Of a stretch of DNA of 64,000 bases, positions 17,062 through 26,209 are shown one piece after another. A model generated the notes under the pieces. The model worked only from the letters and a program-made list of their open reading frames with translations, ran no database searches and was not told the origin of the DNA. The stretch spans positions 62,001 to 126,000 of the forward strand of contig NZ_BONK01000009.1 of NCBI RefSeq assembly GCF_016862675.1. Direction: 5' to 3'. A program made the translations under genes and the position numbers. This DNA is from Cellulomonas chitinilytica (lineage in GTDB: Bacteria; Actinomycetota; Actinomycetes; Actinomycetales; Cellulomonadaceae). The stretch's first letter is position 1; every line of letters starts with the position of its first letter.

Positions 17062-18371
17062 TTCTCCGAGTCAGCCGCGGCCTGGGTGGCGTCGACGATG
17101 TCCTGCGGGGACGCCTGACCGGCGAACAGCAGGGCGATCTCGTCGTTCATGGCGCCACCGACGGACGCACCGAACGCCGTGTCGAAGTACAGCTGGACGT
17201 ACGGGGCCGCGTCGCGGACCTTGAGCAGGCTGGCCAGCGCCGGGTCCTTGACGTACTGCGACGCCGTCGGGTTGGTCGGCAGACCCATGTCCTGCTCCGC
17301 GAAGCCCTGCTGGACCTTGTCGGACAGCAGGTAGTTCACGAAGTCGACAGCAGCGTCGGGCGCGTCGTTCGACACGGCCCACGCGTCGCCGCCACCGAGA
17401 GCAGCCGTGGCCTCACCCTTGTCGCCGGGGAACGTCGGGAACGGGAACCAGCCGGTGTTCTCGCCGAGGCCCTTGCCGTCCTCGGTGAGGCCCTGCATGA
17501 CGCCGGGCTCCCAGTGGCCCTGGAGCTCGGTCGCGACCTTGCCGGTGGCCAGGAGGCCCGAGGCGGAGGTGGCGCCGGTCTGGGCCGGGGTGGAGAGGAA
17601 GCCGGAGTTGAACGGCTCGGCCTTGAGGATCGTCTGGAGGTTCTCGCCCGCCTTGACGAAGCACGGGTCGGAGAAGTCGAGCGTCTTGACCGACTCCTGC
17701 AGCGTCGACTCGGAGCACGCGCGCAGGGCCGTGTAGTACCAGTAGTGCGCGGCGGGCCACTTGTCACCGGCGCCGACGGAGATCGGCTCGAAGCCGGCCG
17801 ACGCGCCGGTCGTCTTCAGCTTGGCGATGTCCGCGGCGAAGTCCTCCCACGTGGCGGGGGGCTCGGTGATGCCGGCCTGCGCCCAGAGCGCCTTGTTGTA
17901 CCAGAAGCCGACGACGCCGAGGGAGAACGGCAGACCGTAGGTCTTGCCGTCGACCTGCCAGCCCGCGACCGAGCCACCGATCTTGTCGATGGACTCCTTC
18001 GCCGACTCGGAGATGTCCTTGGTGATGCCCGCGGCGACGTGGTCCTTCAGCTCGCCGCCACCACGCTCCATGTAGATGTCGGGCGTGTCGCCGGACTGGA
18101 ACGCGGCCTCGAGCTTCGTGACCATGTCCTCGTGCTGCATCGCGGAGATCTCGATGTGCACGCCGGGGTTGTCGGCCTCGAAGTCCTTCGCGACCTGCTC
18201 GTAGTAGCCCTTGCCGGGGTCGGTGTTGCTGTTGTGCCACCAGGTGATCGTCGTCTCGCCACCGCTGGTCGAGTCGTCGTTGCCTTCGGCGTCGCCGCCG
18301 GAGCTGCACGCTCCGAGCAGTGCGAGGCTCATGCCCAGCGCCAGGGCGCCAAGGACAGGTGTCCTCTTCAT
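17058..18371 (-). CDS. Sugar ABC transporter solute-binding lipoprotein
   Basis: A 437-aa family 1 extracellular solute-binding protein. The signal sequence ends in a lipobox LLGAC with the lipidated Cys at residue 22, followed by a Ser/Asp-rich linker. The mature protein opens with TITWWHNSNTDPGKGYYEQV and carries the usual two-lobed binding protein features. It captures an oligosaccharide at the cell surface and delivers it to the two permeases encoded just downstream. ATG at 18371 with GAGGAG upstream. A predicted LacI operator lies 72 bp upstream. Confidence 0.9.
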   Translation of the reverse strand: MKRTPVLGALALGMSLALLGACSSGGDAEGNDDSTSGGETTITWWHNSNTDPGKGYYEQVAKDFEADNPGVHIEISAMQHEDMVTKLEAAFQSGDTPDIYMERGGGELKDHVAAGITKDISESAKESIDKIGGSVAGWQVDGKTYGLPFSLGVVGFWYNKALWAQAGITEPPATWEDFAADIAKLKTTGASAGFEPISVGAGDKWPAAHYWYYTALRACSESTLQESVKTLDFSDPCFVKAGENLQTILKAEPFNSGFLSTPAQTGATSASGLLATGKVATELQGHWEPGVMQGLTEDGKGLGENTGWFPFPTFPGDKGEATAALGGGDAWAVSNDAPDAAVDFVNYLLSDKVQQGFAEQDMGLPTNPTASQYVKDPALASLLKVRDAAPYVQLYFDTAFGASVGGAMNDEIALLFAGQASPQDIVDATQAAADSEK

Positions 18372-18442
18372 CTTCGAACTCCTCGTCGTCACTGAGAGGG
18401 ATGGACGCGGCAAGAGTTGCAGCCAGTTGGTCGCATGTCAAA

Positions 18443-18460
18443 AACGTTATCGAGAACGTT
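18443..18460. promoter_or_regulatory. LacI-type operator between the sugar transporter and its regulator
   Basis: An 18-bp near-perfect palindrome AACGTT-ATCGAG-AACGTT, followed by a further half repeat ATCGAAC. It lies in the divergent promoter region, 72 bp upstream of the solute-binding gene and 28 bp upstream of the lacI start, covering the expected -35 region of lacI (-10 TATGCT at 18476-18481). It suggests one site repressing both directions. Confidence 0.7.
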
Positions 18461-18488
18461 ATCGAACCGTTGCGTTATGCTCACCGGC

Positions 18489-19499
18489 GTGGAGCCGATC
18501 CCCCGCGTGAAGATGGCCGACGTCGCCCAGATCGCCGGTGTCTCCGTCGCGACCGTGTCGAAGGTCGTCAACGGACGCTACGGCGTTGCCCAGAGCACCC
18601 TCACGCGCGTGCAGGAAGTCATCGACCAGCTCGGCTACGAGACGAGCCTCGGTGCCCGTAGCCTGCGCAGCTACCGCACGAACGTGCTCGGCATCCTCGT
18701 CGCGGAGTTCGAGCCGTACAGCACCGAGCTCCTCAAGGGCGCCTCCGGCGCGGTCGGCCCGACGGGGTACGAGCTGCTCGCCTACTCGGGCGGCGGCGCG
18801 GGCGGCGCGGACGTCGGCTGGGAGCGGCGGTACCTCTCGCGGCTGTCCGGCACGCTCATCGACGGCGCGGTCATCGTCACTCCGACGGTCGTCGAGGCAG
18901 TGCCCGGCGTCCCCGTCGTGGCCGTCGACCCGCACACCGGCCCGTCCGGCTTCCCGACGGTCGACGCCGACAGCTTCGGCGGCGCCGTGCTCGCCACCGA
19001 GCACCTCCTGCGCCTCGGGCACCGGCGGATCGGCTTCCTCGGCGGACGCCCCGACCTCGAGTCCGCGACGCTGCGCGAGTCCGGGTTCCGGCACGCGATG
19101 GCCGCCGCCGGGGTGACGGTCGACGAGGCGCTCGTCCTCGTCGGCGGCTACCGGCCCGAGACCGCGGACCAGCCCGCCCACCAGCTGCTCTCGGAGCCCG
19201 AGCCGCCCACCGCCGTGTTCGCCGCGAACGACCTCTCCGCGATCCGCGTCATGGAGGTCGCCCGCTCGCTCGGGCTCCGCGTGCCCGAGGACCTCTCGGT
19301 CATCGGCTTCGACAACGTCCCCGAGTCCGCCATGGCGACACCGCCGCTCACCACGATCAGCCAGCCGCTGCAGCAGATGGGCGCCGAGGCCCTGCGCATG
19401 CTCGTCGACCTCATCGACGGCAAGGAGCGCTCGACCCACAGCCGGCTGCCGACCGCGCTCGTCGAGCGCTCGTCGTGCGCACCGCCGCGCACCCGCTGA
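18489..19499 (+). CDS. LacI family regulator of the beta-glucoside operon
   Basis: A 336-aa LacI-type repressor. The DNA-binding helix-turn-helix is at the N-terminus (KMADVAQIAGVSVATVSKVV), followed by the hinge helix and a periplasmic-binding-protein-like effector domain (GILVAEFEPYSTELLKGA; ends with LTTISQPLQQMGAEALRML). The GTG at 18489 is preferred because a -10 box TATGCT sits exactly 7 nt upstream, as in other leaderless genes of this window; an ATG at 18477 is the alternative. It is divergent from the operon, with an 18-bp operator between, so it is the likely sugar-responsive repressor of the transporter and GH3 genes. Confidence 0.88.
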   Translation: MEPIPRVKMADVAQIAGVSVATVSKVVNGRYGVAQSTLTRVQEVIDQLGYETSLGARSLRSYRTNVLGILVAEFEPYSTELLKGASGAVGPTGYELLAYSGGGAGGADVGWERRYLSRLSGTLIDGAVIVTPTVVEAVPGVPVVAVDPHTGPSGFPTVDADSFGGAVLATEHLLRLGHRRIGFLGGRPDLESATLRESGFRHAMAAAGVTVDEALVLVGGYRPETADQPAHQLLSEPEPPTAVFAANDLSAIRVMEVARSLGLRVPEDLSVIGFDNVPESAMATPPLTTISQPLQQMGAEALRMLVDLIDGKERSTHSRLPTALVERSSCAPPRTR

Positions 19500-19553
19500 C
19501 CCCAGCCCCATCCACCCAGGGTCGGTGAGAACCCTGTGCGCGCGCGACCCCCG

Positions 19554-20816
19554 CTACGCCCGGACGACGTCGGCACGGTGCCGGCCGCCGCGCACGGCCC
19601 TGCCCGACCCCGCGCGCACGAGCGCGAACGGGATCCGCACGGCACGCGACCGTGACGGCATGAACCGCAGGAAGAACCCGAGCCGCAGCAGCCACGCGAC
19701 CCACCCGGTGATCGGCACCCCGTACAGGTCGGCGACGCCGCGGCCCGTGCCGAACGACGCGGCCGCGCCCAGGCCGAGGTAGCGGAACGGCCGACCGGGC
19801 CGCCCGCGCAGGGTGTGCGCGACGTTGCGGCCCACCTGGTCGCCCGCCTTGATCGCCCACAGCGCGTTCGCCGGGACGGGCGTCCCGGAGCGGGGGTGCA
19901 GGACGGCGGCGGCGTCGCCCGCGGCCCACACGTTCGACGCGCCGCGGGCAGCGACCGGGGTGACCCGCAGGTCCCGCTGGGTGAGGATCCGGCCCCGGGC
20001 GTCACGGGCCAGCGGCTCCAGGCCGGGCAGCGGCACCGGGCGCTGGCCGGTCGTCGCCAGGACGGTGCCCGCGGGGATGCGCGTGCCGTCCGACAGCGTC
20101 ACCGCGTGCGCGTCGGCGGCCACCACGCGCGTGCCCGTGCGGACGTCGACCGCGAGCCGGGCGAGCTCCGCGACGCAGCGGGCCGCCAGCCGCGGCTGCT
20201 CGTCGTGCAACGCCGGGACCACCCGGTCACCGCCGTGGACCAGCACGACGGACGGTGGCGGGGTCGGCCCGACCCGGTCCGCGAGCGCGGCGGCGAGCTC
20301 GACGCCGGCCAGGCCGCCGCCGACGACGACCACCGGCCGCCCGTCGTCACCGGCGGCCGCGGCCTGCTCGGCGAGCGCCCGCAGCCCGCCCGGGCGGCGC
20401 AGCGTGACGCCCCGGTCGGCGAGCCCCTCGACGTCGTCCAGCGGTTCGGCGGCGCCGGTGCCGACGACGAGGGCGTCGTACCGGACGGTCGCCTCGGCGG
20501 ACCCGTCGGCGGGCGCGTACGTGACGGCCTGCCGGTGCAGGTCGACGTGCCGGACCCGGGCGTGCAGCACCCGCGCGTACGGCATGGCCTCGACGAGCGG
20601 CGTCTGCGTCAGGTGCGCGGGCAGCCGGCCGGCGGCGACCTCGCCCGTGAACCCGTGGAAGTTGTGCACGTCGTCGGCGCTGACCACGACGATCTCGACG
20701 TCACCGCGGCGGACCCGTCGGCGCAGCCGCCGGACGATCGCGCCGTACGCGTGCAGGGTCACGTACCCGCCACCGAGCAGGACGACCCGCCTCGGCGTGC
20801 CGGCCGCGACGCTCAC
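19554..20816 (-). CDS. FAD-dependent NDH-2-like oxidoreductase
   Basis: A 420-aa two-dinucleotide-binding flavoprotein. The FAD Rossmann motif is at the N-terminus (VVLLGGGYVTLHAYGAI) and the NAD(P)H motif near residue 160 (VVVVGGGLAGVELAAAL). A GDAAAV element near residue 315 closes the FAD site, as in type II NADH dehydrogenases. A C-terminal hydrophobic-basic stretch (WLLRLGFFLRF) could anchor it to the membrane. The GTG start at 20816 overlaps the stop of the acyl-ACP-reductase-like gene by 4 bp, so the two are coupled and probably act in one pathway. The electron acceptor is unknown. Confidence 0.8.
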   Translation of the reverse strand: MSVAAGTPRRVVLLGGGYVTLHAYGAIVRRLRRRVRRGDVEIVVVSADDVHNFHGFTGEVAAGRLPAHLTQTPLVEAMPYARVLHARVRHVDLHRQAVTYAPADGSAEATVRYDALVVGTGAAEPLDDVEGLADRGVTLRRPGGLRALAEQAAAAGDDGRPVVVVGGGLAGVELAAALADRVGPTPPPSVVLVHGGDRVVPALHDEQPRLAARCVAELARLAVDVRTGTRVVAADAHAVTLSDGTRIPAGTVLATTGQRPVPLPGLEPLARDARGRILTQRDLRVTPVAARGASNVWAAGDAAAVLHPRSGTPVPANALWAIKAGDQVGRNVAHTLRGRPGRPFRYLGLGAAASFGTGRGVADLYGVPITGWVAWLLRLGFFLRFMPSRSRAVRIPFALVRAGSGRAVRGGRHRADVVRA

Positions 20817-21871
20817 CGCGCACCCGCGACGACAGCCGCGCGCTCCTCGAGCGGCCGGCCGAACGACGTGGCCGGGGCCGCCGCGAACCCGTGCCGGGCG
20901 AACCGCCCCGCGAGGTGACGCACGTGGTCGACCTGGTCCGGTGTCGGGACCCCCAGGGAGAAGTGGCCTTGATGGCCGTCCAGACCGAGGAGCGCGGTCT
21001 CCGCGAAGCACGCGTACGCGCGACCCTGCGGCAGCCCGATGTTCCCGCCGCGCAGCCGCATGTCGGGCACCGCGACGACACCGCCGTCGACGACGGTCAC
21101 GTCGGGCCGTTCGTCGAGCAGCTTCGGTGAGGTGTTGCGCGGCTGGGTCGCGTCCAGGACCAGCGCGCCGGGAGCGAGGTGCTCGGCGCGCAGCAGGGCG
21201 TCGGCGGACGCGGTGAGCAGGACGACGACGTCGCAGCCGCGCACGTCGTGCAGGTCCGTCGACACGGCGGTCGGGACACGCCGGTGCGTCTCGGCGGCGA
21301 GGGTGCCGAGCTTCGCGGCCCCGCGGGCGACCAGCAGCAGCTCGTCGGCGGCCCGCGAACGCGCCAGCAGACGGACGAGCGCGGTGCCGACGCTGCCCGT
21401 CGCACCGACGACCGCGACCCGTCGCCGGCCCGCGTCGCCGAGCAGGGTGAGGAGCTGGTCCTCGACGACGGCCGCCGTGAACGCGTTGCCGTTCGTGACG
21501 CCCACGTCGGTCCGGTCCCGCAGCGTGACGCCGCCCGCGGTCACGGTCGCCGTCAGCGCGCCCAGCCCGACGACCCCCGCGCCGAGCCGCGCCGCGTGGT
21601 CGATCGCCCGGCCCACCCGGGCCCGCCCCTCGTGCGGCTCCCCGAGCAGGTGCCGCGCCCCGAACGGCACGAGCACCACGTGCCCGACCGGCTCCGGACC
21701 CTCGTCGGGCAGGTGCACGCGGGCCATCGAGAACGGCGGGAGCGGCAGCCACCGCACGGCCCGCTCGACGACACCCTCCGGCAGCCGGCCGAGCGGCCGC
21801 CACACCCGCGCGAGGTCCTCGGCGATGCGGGCGCGCGGATGGACGAGGAAGGCGAAGGGGAGGGCGCTCAT
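20813..21871 (-). CDS. Acyl-ACP reductase-like (AAR-type) NADP-dependent protein
   Basis: A 352-aa protein that resembles the cyanobacterial long-chain acyl-ACP reductase over its full length rather than a generic dehydrogenase. It shares the N-terminal LVHPRARIAEDLAR region, the TNGNAFTAAVVED block, a Rossmann motif VVGATGSVGTALVRLL (near residue 154), the DGGVVAVPD block, and the region with the catalytic cysteine, here Cys288 in YACFAETALLG. The known enzyme forms a thioester on that Cys and releases an aldehyde with NADPH. No aldehyde decarbonylase (ADO) gene lies nearby, so if an aldehyde is formed its fate is elsewhere. Assignment is from recalled sequence features, not a search. Confidence 0.6.
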   Translation of the reverse strand: MSALPFAFLVHPRARIAEDLARVWRPLGRLPEGVVERAVRWLPLPPFSMARVHLPDEGPEPVGHVVLVPFGARHLLGEPHEGRARVGRAIDHAARLGAGVVGLGALTATVTAGGVTLRDRTDVGVTNGNAFTAAVVEDQLLTLLGDAGRRRVAVVGATGSVGTALVRLLARSRAADELLLVARGAAKLGTLAAETHRRVPTAVSTDLHDVRGCDVVVLLTASADALLRAEHLAPGALVLDATQPRNTSPKLLDERPDVTVVDGGVVAVPDMRLRGGNIGLPQGRAYACFAETALLGLDGHQGHFSLGVPTPDQVDHVRHLAGRFARHGFAAAPATSFGRPLEERAAVVAGAR

Positions 21872-21975
21872 GAGGGCTCCAGGCGGGAGTCGGCTGCGTG
21901 CGTCCCCTGGCGGGTCGCACCCCTCAGGTGGCCTGACCTGGGCTCCTGATACCGCCCGGACCGGGTGAGGTGCCG

Positions 21976-22842
21976 TCAGACCTCGGCGCCCGGCAGGCGC
22001 GAGCGCCACGTGTGCGTCGGCTCGTAGCCGAGCAGTCGGCGGGCCTTGTCGATGCCGAGCAGCGTCTCGCGGCCCTCGATCGCCCGGCGGACCGGCACGT
22101 CCGGGAAGTGCTCCGCGACGAGGTCCGCCGACGGGGTGTCGAGCACCGTGTCCGGTGCCGCGATGATGAACGCCTCGAACCCCGTCAGGTCGCTCTCCAG
22201 GGCCAGCCGCACCGCCTGCGCACCGTCGCGGGCGTCGATGTAGCCCCACAGGTTCCAGATCCGGTCCTGCGCCGTGAACTGCGGGAACGCCCGGTAGTCC
22301 TCGTCGACCATGACGTTCGAGAACCGCAGCCCGATAAGCTTCGCCTGCGGGTCCCAGCGCGTGAAGTGCCGCGCCATCTCCTCCTCGACGGCCTTGCCCA
22401 GCGAGTACGTGCTCTCGGGGCGGACCGCGTACTCCTCGTCGACCGGGACGTACGGCGGCGGCGTCTCGAACGGCAGGCCCAGCACCGTCTCGCTCGACGC
22501 CCACACGACGTTGCGGATGCCCGCCCGCCGGGCCGCGCTGAACACGTGGTGCGTCGCGACCACGTTGTTCGCGAACGTCGCCCCGCTCGGCCGCAGCCCC
22601 GGCGCCGGGATCGCCGCGAGGTGCACGACCGCGTCGACGCCGTCATACCGGTCGTCGATCCCGCTGAGCGCCTCCGTCACCTGCCCGAGGTCCGTGAGGT
22701 CCACGAGCGTGAACCGGGCCGGCTGACCCGGCGGCGGCGGGACCACGTCGACGTTCACGACGTCCCACCCGTGCTCCGCCAGGTGCTCGACGACCGCCCG
22801 ACCCAGCTTCCCGCTGCCACCCGTCACCACGACACGACCCAT
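21976..22842 (-). CDS. NAD-dependent epimerase/dehydratase family protein
   Basis: A 288-aa extended SDR protein: NAD motif VVVTGGSGKLGRAVV at residues 4-18, and the catalytic triad region with Ser/Tyr-x3-Lys in TYSLGKAVEEE (near residue 154). The closest usual annotation is a NAD(P)-dependent uronate/sugar dehydrogenase or epimerase. It is immediately upstream on the map of an aldo/keto reductase (17-bp gap on the same strand), suggesting a short sugar or sugar-acid pathway. ATG at 22842. Confidence 0.82.
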   Translation of the reverse strand: MGRVVVTGGSGKLGRAVVEHLAEHGWDVVNVDVVPPPPGQPARFTLVDLTDLGQVTEALSGIDDRYDGVDAVVHLAAIPAPGLRPSGATFANNVVATHHVFSAARRAGIRNVVWASSETVLGLPFETPPPYVPVDEEYAVRPESTYSLGKAVEEEMARHFTRWDPQAKLIGLRFSNVMVDEDYRAFPQFTAQDRIWNLWGYIDARDGAQAVRLALESDLTGFEAFIIAAPDTVLDTPSADLVAEHFPDVPVRRAIEGRETLLGIDKARRLLGYEPTHTWRSRLPGAEV

Positions 22843-22859
22843 GCCGTCGACCGTATCCC

Positions 22860-23807
22860 TCAGTCGGCGTCGAGCCAGACGCGCTCGGGCGGCAGCAGCG
22901 CCTCGAGCTCCGGCCAGATGGCGTCCGGCACGGCCGTCGTCGCCGCGTCCACCGTCTCGGCGACCCGCTGCGGCCGGCTCATCCCGACGATCGTCGACGC
23001 GACCCGCTCGTCGCGCAGCGAGAACTGCAGCGCCGCCGTCGCGATGTCCGTGCCGTACGCGGCGCACACGCGCCGCATCTGCTCCACCGCGCCGAGCACC
23101 TCGGGCGGTGCCGGCCGGTAGCCGTACGTCGTCGGGCCGCCGTCCTGGCTGGCCAGGATGCCGCCGCCGTACACCGCCGCGTTCAGCACGCCCATGCCCT
23201 GGCGCAGCGCCTCCTCGATGAGCGGGCCCGCGCTGCGGTCCAGCAGCGTCCAGCGGTTGTGCACCAGCAGCACGTCGAACACGCCCAGGTCCAGGTACTT
23301 CGCGATCTCCTGCACCCGGCCGCCCGCCAGGCCGATCTTCCCGACCTGACCCTCCTCGCGGAGCCGGACGAGCGCGTCGACCGCACCGCCCGGCGCGGAC
23401 AGCTCGGCGAAGTCGAAGTTCTCCGGGTCGTGCAGGTGCACGAGCGGCAGGTGGTCGAGCCCGAGCCGCTCCCGGCTCTCCTCGACCGACGCACGGACCC
23501 GGTCCCCCGAGTAGTCGTCGCCCGACGGGTCGACCTTCGTCGCGAGCACCACGTCGTCCGGCAGGCCGCCGTGGCGGGCCAGTGCCGCACCGATCCGCCG
23601 CTCGCTCTCGCCGTCGCTGTACCCGTTCGACGTGTCGATGAACCGGATCGGGCTGTCGAGCGCCGCCAGCACCGTGTCGATGCCGTCCTCCGCCGGGGTG
23701 TCCCGTCCGAACAGGCGGGGCATGCTCCCGAGCGGCCCACCGCCCAGGCAGACGGCGGACACCTGCAGGCCGGTCCTGCCGAGCGGGCGGATCCACGCCT
23801 CCGTCAT
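22860..23807 (-). CDS. Aldo/keto reductase, D-threo-aldose (L-fucose) dehydrogenase-like
   Basis: A 315-aa TIM-barrel aldo/keto reductase with FIDTSNGYSDGESE, a catalytic Asp-Tyr-Lys-His arrangement (YGY..., ATKVDP, LVHLHDPE) and a C-terminal NADPH-binding region. The layout resembles D-threo-aldose 1-dehydrogenases acting on sugars such as L-fucose. ATG at 23807 with AAGGAG upstream. It forms a probable two-gene operon with the epimerase downstream (22842). Confidence 0.83.
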   Translation of the reverse strand: MTEAWIRPLGRTGLQVSAVCLGGGPLGSMPRLFGRDTPAEDGIDTVLAALDSPIRFIDTSNGYSDGESERRIGAALARHGGLPDDVVLATKVDPSGDDYSGDRVRASVEESRERLGLDHLPLVHLHDPENFDFAELSAPGGAVDALVRLREEGQVGKIGLAGGRVQEIAKYLDLGVFDVLLVHNRWTLLDRSAGPLIEEALRQGMGVLNAAVYGGGILASQDGGPTTYGYRPAPPEVLGAVEQMRRVCAAYGTDIATAALQFSLRDERVASTIVGMSRPQRVAETVDAATTAVPDAIWPELEALLPPERVWLDAD

Positions 23808-23912
23808 CGCGAGCTCCTTCGTCGTCAGGGTGTCGCCCATCCCATCACGGCCGCGGCCGGTGCCCGACGGCCCGGGCGCGCCGGACGTCGTCGCCCGGCA
23901 CACGGCCGTGGC

Positions 23913-25982
23913 TCAGCCGGCCGCCCGCAGGAACTGCTCCAGCAGCGGACCCGCCGTCGTCGACCCGTAGTCGCCCACGTCGACGAACACCGCGACGGCG
24001 AGGTCGCCGTGCGTCGCGATCATCCACACGTGGTTCTGCAGGTTCCCGTCCTCGCCGAACTGCGCGGTGCCGGTCTTCGCGGCGACCTCCGGTGCGGGCA
24101 CGTCCTGCAGGAACGTCGCGCCACCCTCCGTGACGACCGCGCGCATGAGCCCCTGCAGGGTCTGCGCCTCGGCCGTGGTGAGCGGGACGGCGGGACGCGG
24201 CGTGGCGCTCGGCGACGCCGACCCCTCGCCGCCCTCGCTCGCGGACGGGGTCGCACCGCCGGACGACGTCGCGCCCTCCGCGGGCGTGACGAGGTGCGGC
24301 GTGACGGTGTGCCCGGCCCCGACCGACGCCGCGACGGTCGCCATGCCGAGCGGCGACGCGAGGATCCGGCCCTGGCCGATCATCGACGCCGCGTGGTCCG
24401 TGCCGTCCGAGTCGGCCGGCACGGCGCCCAGGAACGCGGCGAAGCCGAGGTCGGCGTCGGGCACGAGGCCGAGCGAGCCGGCCGCGTCGATCAGCGCGTT
24501 CTGGTCGGCCTTGTCCCGGGAACCGATGAACGCCGTGTTGCACGAGTTCGCGAACGCGGTCCGCAGCGGCACGTCGCCGAGCTTGTCGGCCGGGTAGCCG
24601 GGGAAGTTCTGGAACACGCGGCCGTCGACCGTCGTGGTCGCCGGGCACGAGACGGTGCTGTCCGCGGTCAGGCCGCCGCGCAGCAGGGCCAGCGTCGTCG
24701 CGACCTTGAACGTCGAGCCCGGCGCGAACTGGCCGAGCGTCGCCGTCGACTGACCCTCACCACCCGGTCCGCTCGCCGCCGCGACGACGTCACCCGTCGA
24801 CGGGCGGACCGCCACGATCGCGCTCGCGGGCCCGACCCCCGCGAGGATGTCCTCGGCGGCCTGCTGGAGGTTCGGGTCGAGCGTCGTCGCCAGCGGGGTG
24901 CCCGCCACGGGCTCCTTGCTGAACAGCTCCCGCTTCGCCGCGCCGTCGGCCGAGACCGCGTTCACCGTGATGCCCGGCACCCCGCGCAGCTGGGCGTCGA
25001 ACTGACGCTGCAGCCCGCTCAGGCCCGCCGTGTCGCCGGCCGCGATCGCGCCCTCGGACTTCTCGACGATCTCGGCCGTCGCAGGGCCGACGGTGCCGAG
25101 GATCGGACGGGCGAACACGCGGGTCGGCGCGAGCGGCAGCGTGTCCGACACGGCGCTCACGCCGACCGCCGTGGTGAGCGCGGGGATGTCGTAGGCGGGG
25201 TCGCCCTGACGCACCGTGATGGCCTCGACGAACGCCTTCGGCCCCGCCGCCGCCACCTTCGCGGCGTACTCGTCCGCGTCGATGCCGAGACCCACGGCGA
25301 GCCACCGGGCTGCGGCGTCCTGGCCGGCCGCGTCCGTGTGGGTCTTGTCGACACCGAGGTGCCACACGGGGCGCGGCTCGACGATCGGGACGCCTCCCGC
25401 GCCGAGCACGTTGGCCCGCTCCGCGCGGACCCGGGTCGTGGTGAGCTTCTCGCCGGCCACGAGGTCGGGCGCGAGCAGCGCCGGGGACCAGGTCACCCGC
25501 CAGACGGACTCGTCCTCGGCGTCGCGCGTGAGGTGCGCGGTCGTCGTGTACGTCCAGTCGTCGTCCGTGTCGTCGACGTCCCAGGTGAAGGCGAACTTGG
25601 CCGTCGCGGTGTCGGGGTCGTCCTTCGGGCTCGCGGCGGACGTGAAGGTGACCTTCGGCTCGAGCGGGTCGAGGCCCTCGTAGGCCGCGGTGCGCGCGTC
25701 GGCCGCCGCGGCGGCGTCGCCCGAGCCGTCCGCGAACTCGACGGCCGTGAAGCTGCCCGACGTGAGCGCGGCCGCCAGCGTCTTCGCGGCGGCGTCCGGG
25801 CCCGGCGGCTTCGACGAGCACGCCGCGAGCCCCGCGGCGGCGAGCACGCCGACGGTCCCGACCGCGACGAACCGTCGCCAGCCGGGCCGGGCTGCCGGGC
25901 CACGTGCGGGGAGCACGACACCGGCGCGGACCTGCGGTACGACGTGACCCCGGGCTCCGGGGCGACGGCTTGCGAACGTCAT
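23913..25982 (-). CDS. Penicillin-binding protein (transpeptidase) with MecA-N-like domain, lipoprotein-type
   Basis: A 689-aa class B-like PBP. A basic N-terminus leads into a lipobox LAAC near residue 45, then an NTF2-like MecA-N domain (about 60-180), a PBP dimer domain, and a transpeptidase domain with the three active-site motifs: GSTFK near residue 420, SCN near 478 and KTGTAQ near 633. It cross-links peptidoglycan and is a beta-lactam target. An 'SSGGATPSASEGGEGSASP'-type Ser/Gly-rich insertion sits shortly before KTG. The ATG at 25982 was chosen over the adjoining ATG at 25985 because of AAGGA spacing. There is no divisome gene neighbour. The MecA-N-like fold suggests a low-affinity or specialised PBP, but this is inference. 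Confidence 0.85.
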   Translation of the reverse strand: MTFASRRPGARGHVVPQVRAGVVLPARGPAARPGWRRFVAVGTVGVLAAAGLAACSSKPPGPDAAAKTLAAALTSGSFTAVEFADGSGDAAAAADARTAAYEGLDPLEPKVTFTSAASPKDDPDTATAKFAFTWDVDDTDDDWTYTTTAHLTRDAEDESVWRVTWSPALLAPDLVAGEKLTTTRVRAERANVLGAGGVPIVEPRPVWHLGVDKTHTDAAGQDAAARWLAVGLGIDADEYAAKVAAAGPKAFVEAITVRQGDPAYDIPALTTAVGVSAVSDTLPLAPTRVFARPILGTVGPATAEIVEKSEGAIAAGDTAGLSGLQRQFDAQLRGVPGITVNAVSADGAAKRELFSKEPVAGTPLATTLDPNLQQAAEDILAGVGPASAIVAVRPSTGDVVAAASGPGGEGQSTATLGQFAPGSTFKVATTLALLRGGLTADSTVSCPATTTVDGRVFQNFPGYPADKLGDVPLRTAFANSCNTAFIGSRDKADQNALIDAAGSLGLVPDADLGFAAFLGAVPADSDGTDHAASMIGQGRILASPLGMATVAASVGAGHTVTPHLVTPAEGATSSGGATPSASEGGEGSASPSATPRPAVPLTTAEAQTLQGLMRAVVTEGGATFLQDVPAPEVAAKTGTAQFGEDGNLQNHVWMIATHGDLAVAVFVDVGDYGSTTAGPLLEQFLRAAG

Positions 25983-26209
25983 CATGTCCTTTCGTGCCCG
26001 GCCCTCGTCGGCCGGGGATGCCCCACCGCGACGCACGTGGTCGCGCAGGACGGGCGAACGCATCGTGTCGTGACGACCGACGTCGGCGCGACCCGATTCC
26101 ACCGCCCCGGTCGGCAGCCAGGGCACCTCGTGAGCGTGCCAGGAACCGTCGCCGCCCGTGGGCGGTACGGGAAAGCCTTCACCCTTCCTCCCCACGGCGC
26201 CCGGGGCGG

